A DNA stretch of 64,000 bases from Panax quinquefolius (lineage: Eukaryota; Streptophyta; Magnoliopsida; Apiales; Araliaceae). The notes beneath the pieces are model-generated. The model was not told where the DNA came from. It did not search any database and saw only the letters and a program-made list of their open reading frames with translations. Positions 55,014-64,000 of this stretch are shown piece by piece (the first letter of the stretch is position 1; every line of letters starts with the position of its first letter). Made by a program: the position numbers and the translations under genes. The DNA lies in NCBI GenBank assembly GCA_020205615.1, contig CM035170.1, forward strand, positions 13,244,980 to 13,308,979, given 5' to 3'.

Positions 55014-55280
55014 TAATATGTGAAAGACCCGAACCACATTATTGAATTAGAACCAGACGAGATAGAGGAAGATTTAACGTATGAAGAGTTACCTGTTAAA
55101 ATATTGGATAAAAAGGATCATATTCTACGCTCCAAGGTTATACCTCAAGTCAAAACTTTGTGGAGAAACCACGATGTTGAGGAAATGACCTGGGAGTTAG
55201 AATCTGAAATGAAGTCAAAGTATCCTCACCTCTTCGACATACCAGGTACGCACCCTAATTTTGAGGGCAAAATTTCATAA
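55014..55280 (+). pseudogene. pol: E4 chromodomain tail
   Basis: C-terminal segment, open from 55020 to TAA 55278 after TAA 55014 (shared with E3). YEELPVKILDKKDHILRS, VIPQVKTLWRNHDVEEMTWE, then LESEMKSKYPHLFDIPG. The Leu-Trp/aromatic pattern and position after integrase fit the group II chromodomain of Tekay-type chromoviruses, which is thought to steer integration to heterochromatin. Confidence 0.88.
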
Positions 55281-55291
55281 GAAGGGGAGGT
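55281..55291 (+). other. Polypurine tract of E4
   Basis: GAAGGGGAGGT, identical to E3's. Confidence 0.83.
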
Positions 55292-56469
55292 TGTAAGACC
55301 CAAACTTTTATGAATAAAGATTAAATTTTCTCAAAATATATTTTTTAATATTATGGTGTGGATTTGGTATAATGTTATAGTTGTGGGTAATATTTATAAA
55401 TTTTGCAAAGTAAGCAAGTGGTTATATAATATTATTCGATTGGTTCGGGAATATTCATTTTAACAGGGAATATTAAATAAACGACACAATCATTGGTGGA
55501 CCCTACAACGGAAGTATTGTCGTAGTTAGAAAATTACGTAATTATCTTTTTATAAAAAAATGGCGAAAGTTTTACCGTTAAACCGTTGAACTACCCAAGT
55601 AGTAAAAGTACGATGTCTACGCTGTGGTTGCGTAGTAGCACACTTGTATCGATTATTGATGCTTACGTGAGAAGTCACCGCTTATTCTCAATTATTGCTA
55701 CGATAATTGGCTTTGCATCATATCTCTCATATTATTGATTCAATTATTGTCACATGATCATTTGCATAATATATTATATTATTAAATCAATAATTGAGAT
55801 GACAAAGTTATTCATATTATTATTTGTAATATCGACAATGTCTAGAAGTTACACTTAATGAGAGGTTTGATCACCTAATTGCGCGCTAATAAGGAGAAAT
55901 CCTTATCGGAAAGCCCCCTCTTTCCTGGGAACGAACTGGTTGTTAAATATTGTGAGTTATAATATTAATGATGAATAAGTTGTGTTGATTAAAATAGAAT
56001 TTTGATAGTTCCATTGTGTTGGGATTATTAGTGCTAGTGGAAATCGACATCTATTCCGATGATAATTGATGTCTAGGGGTTATATTGATAAATCGTCGTA
56101 ATTTATCGGATAAATGAGCAATTAATTGCTACTAATTCACATGCTTATATAACTATTTGTTCACATGTGTGTACTATTGAATCACATTCATGTACTATTA
56201 GGGAGTTGGTGTAAGATTGATAATACTTGCATGACTAAGTTAAAATTGAGGTATAGATGGGAGGTACTATACTGTAATTTGTATTTTTCACATGATTATA
56301 CTATTGATTCACATGATTGAACTATTGATTCACATTATTTACTATTAGGGGAGGTGGTGCAAGTTTGATAATACTTGCAGGACTAAATTAAAAATGAAAG
56401 AAAAATTGGAGGTATTGTACTGTAATTTTTCGAGCCCCAAAACGTGCAATTATCGAAACTACATTTTCC

Positions 56470-56477
56470 TATAAATA
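56470..56477 (+). promoter_or_regulatory. TATA box of E4 3' LTR
   Basis: TTTTCCTATAAATAGAAGC, homologous to 17767. Confidence 0.67.
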
Positions 56478-56635
56478 GAAGCTCATTCTTCCTTCATTTC
56501 TCACCAATTCACTAAAGCTATAGAGCAATTATTATAGAGAGAAAGAAGAAAAGTATTCTGCTACTTCACTACTTCTATATTTAGTTTCTTCTAAGGTAGG
56601 GAGTATTATTTCTTTCTTATCCATGAAGAGAACTT

Positions 56636-57010
56636 CTATTATTCCATTCTTTATTATTCTGTTGGAATAACCTGTATATGCGGGCTACCCTATACTTGGT
56701 GAAATTTTTCTATTATTCTATTTTTAATTATTCTGTTAGAATATCCTCATGCAAGCGCGTTTCGCCGGACACGATTCCGCCTCTTTACTATTCTCATTAG
56801 AATATCCTGCATCGTAACGCGTACGCCGGACCTGGTTCCATTATTTATTACTCTGTTGAGAATAACCTGTCTGTGCAGTCTATCACACGCATGCTGAATC
56901 CTCCTATTATTCCATTTTTTATTATTCTATTGGAATAACCTGTCTATGTGGATTACCACATGCATGGTGAATGATCTTGTGTATTCATTCCTTATTAAAT
57001 TGTGGAAATT
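56636..57010 (+). repeat. Hairpin array
   Basis: About five to six units, sister of 33178-33560. Confidence 0.83.
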
Positions 57011-57024
57011 ATCTGTATACATGA

Positions 57025-57840
57025 TGTCCTCATATGTTTTGAGTATTAGTAAGTGTTATGATGAGTTATGTTGCTTATTATGTGAAAACATGAAAGTTTC
57101 TTAGAAATCACAAAGAGTTGAAAATCAGATTTTGGTGAAAACGGAGCATAAAATTCAATTGACCATATCTCCTATTATATTTTGAATTTTTGAGTGAGGT
57201 CAAGTTCTAGAGTTAGATCTATGAGTTTTGTAACTTATCCAAGTGGAATCACTGTAAAAGGTGTTGTATATTTTCGTGTGGACTGACTTTAGCAAAGGAG
57301 TCAAAAGCTGCAAAAGAGAAAAATGCTACTGCCCGGAAATTTAAAAGGGCTGTTTCGGCCACTTAATTTATGAGAAAAATTCTGGCCTTTTGGGACACGA
57401 AAGTATATGGTATAAAGTACCTCCTGTCCAAAACTGAGCTCATTCCGACTTAAAATGAGCAAGTTATGACCATTTCAATATGTAGGTTTTTCTGACGAAA
57501 AACGCTATAACCGGAGTTCTATAACTCCGATGACTATGAAATTTAACCTGGAAGCTCATGTTAACATGTGTAAGATCCTGCTAAGATTTAGGAATTTCTA
57601 GAGTTAAACTTAAGGTAGCTAATTTCTTACGGAATTAATTAGAAATTGATTTTTGAAAAATAGTAAATGAATTTTAAAATTTTCGAGAAAAATATATGTT
57701 CAATATGGGACTATATTATGCTTAATCCCAGAAAAGAATAATTTTTGGGACTGATTTGGTATTTTTTTTTATGAAAATAATCTAGTTACGAGTAAATGAG
57801 ACGTTATTAGTTCTTGGTTAAATTAATTCTTGAACTTGTT
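57025..57840 (+). repeat. LTR module M2
   Basis: Near-identical to 33565-34370; differs mainly by single bases and a longer T run (about 57763). Confidence 0.82.
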
Positions 57841-57894
57841 TTATTGAATTCTTATATCATTGTCATCATCCTCATATTTATATTTTGTTGAAAG

Positions 57895-58620
57895 TCATAT
57901 GTGGCCTGTAGTGCATAGATGGACTTGGTATGATTATGACTAGGGATTATTCGGTATAATCATGACCGTAATGTTACAAATGACGTGGTAAAAGTCCTCA
58001 TTGGCCCGTAGTGCATTGATGGACAGTTTTTGGTATGATTATGGCTATCGATTCTCTTCGGCCAAGGGTGAAAAGATGAATTATTTTATAGCATGATTAG
58101 GACCGTTGATAAAAACACGATTATCTTTGGCCCGTAGTGCATGGATAATTTATGGTTGTGATACTAATGAAAAAGTCATCATTGGCCCGTAGTGCATTGA
58201 TGGATAGTTTTTGGTATGATTATGGCTATGGATTCTCTTCGACCAAGGGTGTAAAGATGAATTGTTTTATGGCATGATCAGGACCTTTGATGAAAACACG
58301 ATTATCTTTGGCCCGTAGTGCATGGATAATTCGTGGTGGTGATACTAAAGAATATCCTTGGCCTGTAGTGCAGGGATGATTTGATGATGTGGATTAATTA
58401 TTGAAATGAGTCTCAAAGAATGAAATATTAATTCATGGATGTGATAATAATGAATATCATTGGTCAGTAGTGCATGGATAATTCATGGATGTGATATTAA
58501 CGAATATCCTTGGCCGCATCTTGCGAGGGTGATTCGATGATGTGGATTATTTGTTGTCGAGTCTCAAAGATTATTGGGTTTACAGTTGTATATCTTTGGC
58601 CTGTAGTGCAAAGATGAATT
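57895..58620 (+). repeat. GTAGTGCA-motif array, expanded
   Basis: About ten copies, most as TTGGCCCGTAGTGCATGG or GGCCTGTAGTGCA; sister of 34430-35165 with better kept motifs. Confidence 0.85.
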
Positions 58621-59149
58621 TATTAGTATGATTATGAGCAGGAATTGTTATTTGGTATAACCATGATTTGTGATATTTAAGGTGAAGATAGGTGATGAGA
58701 ATAATCTTCGTCCTGGGTGTGAAAAAGGAATTCAGAATCACAATTATGATTATGAGTTATTCATATGATTGTGACAGGAATTGTTGATTGATGTTACAGG
58801 GATAAAACATTATTGGTGGAAAGGGAATTCAGAATCACAATTATTATTGATGAAAGCTATTGATAATTTAATTATCTTTAGTCATAATATTCTTTACTGG
58901 GCTAGTTGTGCTCACCCTTTCTGCTTCACAATTCCTTTCAGGTAATAAGAGTGTTGCCGTAAGAGTGTTGCCTTTAGGTCGAGCCGGGATAACGAGGGAA
59001 TAGAAACAGTTGGTCTCTAGCTGTGGAGGTTCTCTCTAAATAGTATAGAAAAGTGTGTTGTATTCTATACATTATTTAGTAGTTATATTTTGTGAATCAA
59101 ATAGGGTGAGGCGAACCCAACTTTCGAAGGGTGTTTTGCCACTATCACA

Positions 59150-59510
59150 CAAGATGTCTAATGACATACAACCTTGTGTTATCATAAGATAGGGTTGTGC
59201 GCATCCACTTACTGAGTATATCTACGGGCACTACCTATATGATCTTGGAGTTTATTTGAAATATAATATTCACTTGGAGACAGTGGAGATAGTTATATGT
59301 CAAGAGAAGACTCACCATTGGAAAGAAGATGATAGTAATCTTCTCGTTTTTCTTTGACGTTTATTGGGTCAACCAAGGATAATTCTGTGGCCATATGATA
59401 TCTATTATAACCTAGACGCATGGCCTCCCATGTACGAAGGTTTCCTTGAGCACTTCCCAAAGATTTTAATTTCTAAAACAGTCTTTGACTATACTTTTAT
59501 GTAAAGTACC
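59150..59510 (+). pseudogene. LTR-borne ORF, broken copy
   Basis: Same frame as 35781-36131, starting MSNDIQPCVII, with TAG instead of CAG shortly after the start (word AAGATAGGGTTG) and TGA in TTTGACGTTTATT. Product unknown. Confidence 0.5.
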
Positions 59511-59694
59511 ATTGTAAGGTTGTGGTCGAGGCACCATGAGAGTTACATACATTTGTATTAAAACTCACAGTTAACTGTTGTTGTATTCTATACGATAGCT
59601 CAACAGTTGTATAAATGAAGTTGTATCTGAATTTTGTACTATGTATCTGGCGACTCAAAATGGGTGATGTATACCTAATTTTAGGGGCGTCACA

Positions 59695-60197
59695 GAAATC
59701 CTTATCGGAAAGCCCCCTCTTTCCTGAGAACGACCTGGTTGTTAAATATTGTGAGTTATAATATTAATGATGAATAAGTTCGTGTTGATTAAAGATGAAA
59801 TTGATAGTTCCATTGTGTTGGGATTATTAGTATTAGTGGAAATCGACATTTATTTTGATAATAATTGATGTCTGAAGGTTATATTGACCAATTGGGTAAT
59901 TAATCGGATAAATGAGCAATTAGTTGCTATTATTTCATATGCTTATAACTATTTGTTCACATGTGTGTACTATTGATTCACATTCATGTACTATTAGGGG
60001 AGGTGGTGCAAGATTGATAATACTTGTATGACTAAGTTAAAAATGGAGGTATAGATGGAATACTATCTTTGTAATTAGTTTTTCACATGATTATACTATT
60101 AAGTCACATGAATGAACTATTAATTCACATTATTTACTATTAGGGGAGGTGGTGCAAGTTTGATAATACTTGCAGGATTAAATTAAAAATGAAGAAA
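59695..60197 (+). mobile_element. Tekay LTR fragment (start of third tandem unit)
   Basis: Begins GAAATCCTTATCGG right after an LTR end and matches 36322-36830 until TTAAAAATGAAGAAA, then stops at an inverted junction. Confidence 0.88.
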
Positions 60198-60554
60198 TAT
60201 CATGACTAAAGATAATTAAATTATCAATAGCCTTTATCAATAATAAATCAGAGATTTAGAACATATGGTAGATGATAAAACGTTTCAACCATAGTTACAG
60301 CGGAACGAACAATCCATTAGAAGAGTCAAATAGACCATACAGTCTATTATCTTCTCCATGTTAAAAGTCCACCAACAATGTTTTATCCCTGTAACATCAA
60401 TCAACAGTTCTAGTTCACAATCATATGAATAACTCATAATCATAATTGTGGTTCTAAATTCCTCTTCTCATCCATGACGAAGATAATTTTCATCACCTGT
60501 CTTTACCTAAAACATCAAAGATCATGGTTATACCAAATCATAGTTTCTGTTCAT

Positions 60555-60930
60555 AATCATACTAATAAATTCATCTTTGCATTACGGGCCAAAGATATTT
60601 GTCAACAGTTCATCTTTGTACTACTGGCCAAAGATATTCAACAACAAGACATCTTTGCACTACGGCCCAAAGATATTCAACAACAGATCATCTTTGCACT
60701 ACATGCCAAAGATATTCAACAACAGATCATCTTTTCACTACAGGCCAAAGATATTAATATCTCAAAGAAATATATAATCATTTCAGAATTTATATAAACA
60801 ATAATTATAACCATGTTAATCAATTCACCGTTGTACTTAAGCTAAAGATATTTAATTATAAATTCAATGGTCATGATCATACCAGTCAACAATTCATCTT
60901 TGCACTACTGGCCAAAGAGAACCCATAGTC
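60555..60930 (-). repeat. GTAGTGCA-motif array (minus strand)
   Basis: Seven motif copies as TTTGCACTAC-like words on plus, including the exact 39-base block. Confidence 0.83.
60591..60746 (-). repeat. Four exact-length 39-bp tandem units
   Basis: Units at 60591-60629, 60630-60668, 60669-60707 and 60708-60746, each AAAGATATTCAACAACAG.. followed by TCATCTTTGCACTAC..GCC. Because 39 is 13 codons, they create a repetitive open frame (60474-60797) on plus that is not a gene. Confidence 0.93.
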
Positions 60931-62083
60931 ACGATTATACCCATAATCTACCCATCTTTACACTCAAGTCAAGGAGAATTATCATCATTAGGGTTATAAA
61001 AATGTTATATATGATAATAAAAACAATATAATCAACATATAGATTTAATCTCAAGAGTAAGATTCATAAATCAACGATAATTTGGTTAGAAAAAGAAAGC
61101 AATTTTGTTGTGAATAGTACTCATGAACAGTAACTCATAAATAGTAATTCATGAATAGTAACCCCAACATGAAAAAAATAGAAATTTCACAATAAAATCC
61201 ATACCAATATTTCAGTATAATGATATTGAAAGAATAACATTTCTTGAACTTATAAACAATTTATTTTAATTGTTTACACTTTACTAATTAATGCATTTAA
61301 TCATCCTAAAATGCCAAACTCATAAGATTTCATCACCAATAACCAAAACTCTCATCAAAAATCTGCTTATACCTTATATAGGATTCTCAACCCATAAAAT
61401 CTTATTTTCCAATTTTCTTACCTCACATAACATATTTAATTCATTTATTCATAACTAGTCTATTTTCATTGAAAATACCAAATCAGTACAAACAAATTTT
61501 ATTTTCTGCGATTTATTAGAATATAGTCCCATATTGAACATATATTTTTCTCGGAATTTTTAAAATTCATTTACTATTTTTCATATGGCCAAAACAACCG
61601 AATATTTAGACATTTATCATAAACTGTACTTTTATCCAAAAATTCCAAAATTTGCAGAGTATACTTTTATTATATACATGTACTCCCAATAAAAATTTCA
61701 CCAATTTTGGATTTAATCACAAGGAGTTATAAGGGTTTATTTTTAAGATAGTCTTTTCTCATAAAATTCATAACTCCTAATCTATACATCTAAAAATCGC
61801 CATTTTTGGACACAATCTAGAAAACTCATCAAATTATCATTTCAAATTTTTCCAGAATTTTTGAAGGTCGAAAAAATTATGAAACTGAAAAACATAATAA
61901 CCCTTAAAATCCCTTACCTCAAAAGAGCAGTATTTCTGGCTGAAATATCGGATGTAAAGCCGAAGGAAACTTGCACTGAATAGCAACTCTCCAAGTATCT
62001 AAATACTCACAAAAACACGCTCAATAATATAGAGAGAGAAAACTTATGTTTCTAGTGTGATTTTCAATTCTAACTTAAGCGCT

Positions 62084-62091
62084 TATTTATA
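62084..62091 (-). promoter_or_regulatory. TATA box of minus-strand LTR
   Basis: TATTTATA on plus. On minus it is followed by AGCGCTTAAGTTAG and the leader, then GGTAAGGG about 170 bases on. Confidence 0.6.
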
Positions 62092-63031
62092 GAAAAATGC
62101 TAGAACACCATAGGAGACTAAATTAATAAAATATTAATTTTTCTTTCTTTCTTCCTACGCCTCCTCCATTTGAATTGTTTGAGCAGGCATATTGGAAGGA
62201 TTTTTGGCAGCCCACATGTTTTCAAACAAAAGTGGGTCCTGCCCATAATTTTAATAAAAATCATTTTATTTTCTGAAACTTCAATAATTCATAGAAAATA
62301 GCCCTCTTATCAGAAAAATAATAATTTTATGTCCATTCCACACGAAATCGAATTCTCTACAACTTTGTAGCTTTAAGTTTTCCCAAATTCCAGACAAAAA
62401 ATATCCGAAATTCACAAACGGACGATTTTCAACACCTTTTAAAATTCATAACAAATCATACGTTAATTTTTAACGGTTCAAAATTTGTGGATATATACTC
62501 AACTTGTATATGTATAATATATCCAAATATCACAACGATCCAACGGTCAGATTAAAATTATAACTCACACAATAGAACTTTAAGAACACCGATTTGATCT
62601 TTTAATACCTCCAATCCGATAAAATACTGATAAAACACCTCAACATTAATTCCTTCATTTATAACCACATAAATAAATCAATCATTTATATCCACATTAA
62701 ATAAATATTTCCTTATTATATAAATCAATAATTAATTATTCACAAATAATATTACAGAATCACAATTATGACAACTAGGCCGTTCCTAGGAAAGAGAGGG
62801 CTTTCCGATAAGGATTTCTCCTTACTGGCGCGCAATTAGGTGACCAAACCTCTCCTTGATAGAAATTTCTAGACATTGCCAATAATGCTATCTAATAATA
62901 TTATTCAAATAATATGAATTATTGATCTGATAATGGGAAATACTGTGCAATGACAATTATTGAAACAACAATAATATAACCTATCAACGCAGCAATTATT
63001 GAATCAATAAAATAAAATATTGAACAGTAAC

Positions 63032-64000
63032 TGTGACGCCCCAAAATTATGTATACATCACCCATTCTGAGTCGCCAGATATCACATTATAAAAATCAAA
63101 TACAAACTTCATTTATACAACTGTTGAATTGTAATGTGGAATACGACCACAGTTAACTGTGAGTTTTAATACAAATGTATGTAACTCTCATGGTGCCTCA
63201 ACCTTACAATGGTACCTTACATAAAAGTACAGTCAAAAACTATTTTAGAAATTAAAATCTTTGGGAAGTGCTCAAGGAAACCTTCGTACATGGGAGGCCA
63301 TGCGTCTAAGTTATGATAGATATCATATGTCCACAGAATTATCCTTTGTTGACCCAATAGACCCCACAGAAAAACGAGAAGATTACTATCATCTTCTTTC
63401 CAATGGTGAATCTTATCTTGACTTATAACTATCTGCATTGTCTCCAAGTGAAAATTATACTTCAAATAAACTCCCAGATCATATAGGTAGTGCTCGTAGA
63501 TATACTCAACAAGTGGATGTGTACAACCCTGTCTTATGATAACATGAGGTTGTATGTCATTAGACATATTGTATGATAGTGGCAAAACACCCTTCCAAAG
63601 TTGGGTTTACCTCACCCTATTTGGTTCACCAAAATTAAATATCAAATGACGTATACAATACGTCACACTTATCTAAAGTTCTTAACAAAATTATTTTCAT
63701 ACTATTTAGGGAGAACCTCAACAGCTATAGACCACCGTTTTATTCCCCTGTTATCCCCGCTCGACCCAGCTACACTCGTATTACCTGAAAGGAATTGTGA
63801 AGCAAAAAGGTGAGCACAACTAGCCCAATAAAGAATATCATGACTAAAGATAATTTAATTATCAATAGCTTTCGTCAATAATAAATCAGAGATTTAGAAC
63901 ATATGGTATATGATAAAGCTTTTCAACCATAGTTGCAGCGGAACGAGCAATCCATTAAAAGAGTCAAATAGACCACCAGGTCTATTATCTTCTCCATTTA
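63032..64000 (-). mobile_element. Tekay LTR, minus strand, 3' end (continues past window)
   Basis: TGTGACGCCCCAAAATTATG at 63032 is the minus-strand LTR end. No primer site adjoins it on the left; instead LTR interior with GTAAC (63027-63031) does, so this is the downstream end of a minus-strand insertion into the LTR 60197-63031. It carries the ORF module, the acceptor block (AG at 63786-63785 on minus) and the conserved GCTCACC word. Long subtype. Confidence 0.85.
63217..63585 (-). CDS. LTR-borne ORF, second open copy
   Basis: 122-codon open frame from ATG 63585 (MPLSYNMSNDIQPHV). Aligns over its length, without indels, with 35781-36131; about 16 residue differences, among them R/H, G/E, P/T, Y/C. 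Shared blocks include HYLYDLGVYLKYN, HHWKEDDSNLLVFLWGLL and DAWPPMYEGFLEHFPKILI. It sits on the same strand as its LTR, near the LTR end. No domain recognised, no signal peptide or membrane segment evident. May be only an open non-coding module. Confidence 0.25.
   Translation of the reverse strand: MPLSYNMSNDIQPHVIIRQGCTHPLVEYIYEHYLYDLGVYLKYNFHLETMQIVISQDKIHHWKEDDSNLLVFLWGLLGQQRIILWTYDIYHNLDAWPPMYEGFLEHFPKILISKIVFDCTFM

Larger units (their letters stand above)
56596..58941 (+). other. Putative LTR intron (E4 3' LTR)
   Basis: Donor-like CTAAG/GTAGGG at 56596 and acceptor CTGCTTCACAATTCCTTTCAG/G at 58941, with GCTCACCC upstream. 2346 bases, the longest version, holding both arrays and M2. In the sister LTR at 32166 the acceptor reads CTTTCTGTAAT, so AG is lost there. 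Confidence 0.38.
36322..59694 (+). repeat. Large tandem duplication, unit 2 (about 11.6 kb without E5)
   Basis: Same start and end words as unit 1. E5 with one target duplication copy (39101-50907) has to be removed for comparison. The junction GTCACA/GAAATCC at 36321/36322 is repeated at 59694/59695. Confidence 0.85.
55292..59694 (+). mobile_element. Tekay LTR, long subtype (3' of E4)
   Basis: 4403 bases, TGTAAGACCCAAAC to GGGGCGTCACA. It is the sister of 32166-36321 but keeps the U3 repeats and TATA (56470) that the other lost. Holds a hairpin array 56636-57010, module M2 57025-57840, an expanded GTAGTGCA array 57895-58620 and the ORF module. A local loss near 58820 removes bases present at 35355-35480. 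Followed by mid-LTR sequence at 59695, as at 36322. Confidence 0.9.
16597..60197 (+). mobile_element. Chain of Tekay units: LTR-E2-LTR-E3-LTR-E4-LTR
   Basis: Successive LTRs at 16597-19519, 24345-27333, 32166-38654 (composite) and 55292-60197 (composite, cut) alternate with three gag-pol regions in the same orientation. No target duplication separates them, so each LTR is shared by two internal regions. Such chains come from unequal recombination between LTRs. E5 (39101-50902) is a later insertion in E4. The shared lesions of E3 and E4 show that the repeat step happened after inactivation. Confidence 0.85.
60197..63031 (-). mobile_element. Tekay LTR fragment, minus strand, long-type
   Basis: Minus-strand LTR interior from the conserved GATAATTTAATTATC region (left) to GTTACTG (right, about 60-70% of the way towards the LTR start). 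Contains the GTAGTGCA array with four exact-period 39-base units, CTATTCA-type repeats (61110-61165), an M2-like block (60980-61920), donor-like TGAG/GTAAGGG on minus (61917-61916), TATA 62084-62091, and the conserved CAATTAGGTGACCAAACCTC at about 62834. The acceptor side is cut off at 60197; the LTR start is displaced by the insertion at 63032. Confidence 0.85.

Noticed and set aside
60474..60797. Repetitive 107-codon frame with AKDIQQQ-type repeats
   Set aside because: The 39-base tandem units keep the frame by arithmetic (13 codons). It lies antisense in an LTR array and has no relatives in sister LTRs.
60555..60930. Array resembling a CRISPR
   Set aside because: Units vary in sequence and spacing, spacers are related to each other, and the setting is a plant LTR.
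1..64000. Host protein genes, tRNA, rRNA or other RNA genes
   Set aside because: No frame with a recognisable non-transposon domain and no tRNA or rRNA words beyond the primer-site complements.

Overview
This window looks like repeat-dense plant nuclear DNA, most likely eudicot pericentromeric or other heterochromatic sequence. It is AT-rich and I find no host gene, rRNA, tRNA or bacterial-type operon. Nearly every base can be assigned to LTR retrotransposons. The dominant family is a Ty3/gypsy chromovirus that fits the Tekay/Del lineage: 5-bp target duplications, LTRs that start TGTAAGACCC and end GCGTCACA, a tRNA-iMet primer site, one gag-pol frame ending in a chromodomain, and a purine tract directly before the 3' LTR.

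Layout, left to right. 1-1870 is the 3' part of a Tat/Ogre-like LTR with a (TA)n-laden tandem array and a tRNA-Arg-type primer site. About 1990-4378 resembles a SIRE-type Ty1/copia LTR. 4379-8519 is a minus-strand Tekay copy (gag stub, primer site, 3.8-kb LTR) that sits inside a plus-strand Tekay LTR (8520-10481). That LTR leads into element E1, whose pol is cut at 13877 by element Eb (LTR 13878-16447), whose leader is cut at 16596 by a chain of the form LTR-internal-LTR-internal-LTR-internal-LTR (16597-60197: E2, E3, E4). E4 gag is split by a complete nested element, E5 (39101-50902, TSD GCTGG), and the 3' LTR of E5 carries a foreign solo LTR (47037-48889, TSD GTTTG). At about 60197 orientation flips, and the rest (60197-63031 and 63032-64000) is minus-strand Tekay LTR within LTR.

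Every gag-pol copy is broken. E3 and E4 share at least six identical premature stop codons and the same abnormal LTR/LTR junction, so they are a tandem duplication of about 11.4 kb of already dead DNA, not two insertions. E4 is the best preserved copy: reverse transcriptase frame open, integrase D,D(35)E triad and chromodomain visible.

The most interesting signals are in the LTRs. They carry a conserved splice-donor-like GGTAAGG just downstream of the TATA box and a conserved branch-point/polypyrimidine/AG block near the LTR end, which suggests a large leader intron inside the LTR. Tandem hairpin arrays and a GTAGTGCA-motif array lie within that interval. LTR subtypes share ends but swap internal modules, one of which carries a 117-codon ORF. 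Triplets of GAATATTC, which fits the heat-shock-element core GAAnnTTC, recur near the LTR start. E5 is the younger, inner element yet looks more damaged than its host, with differences clustered at CAG/CTG words; this may be a consensus artefact at CHG-methylated sites.
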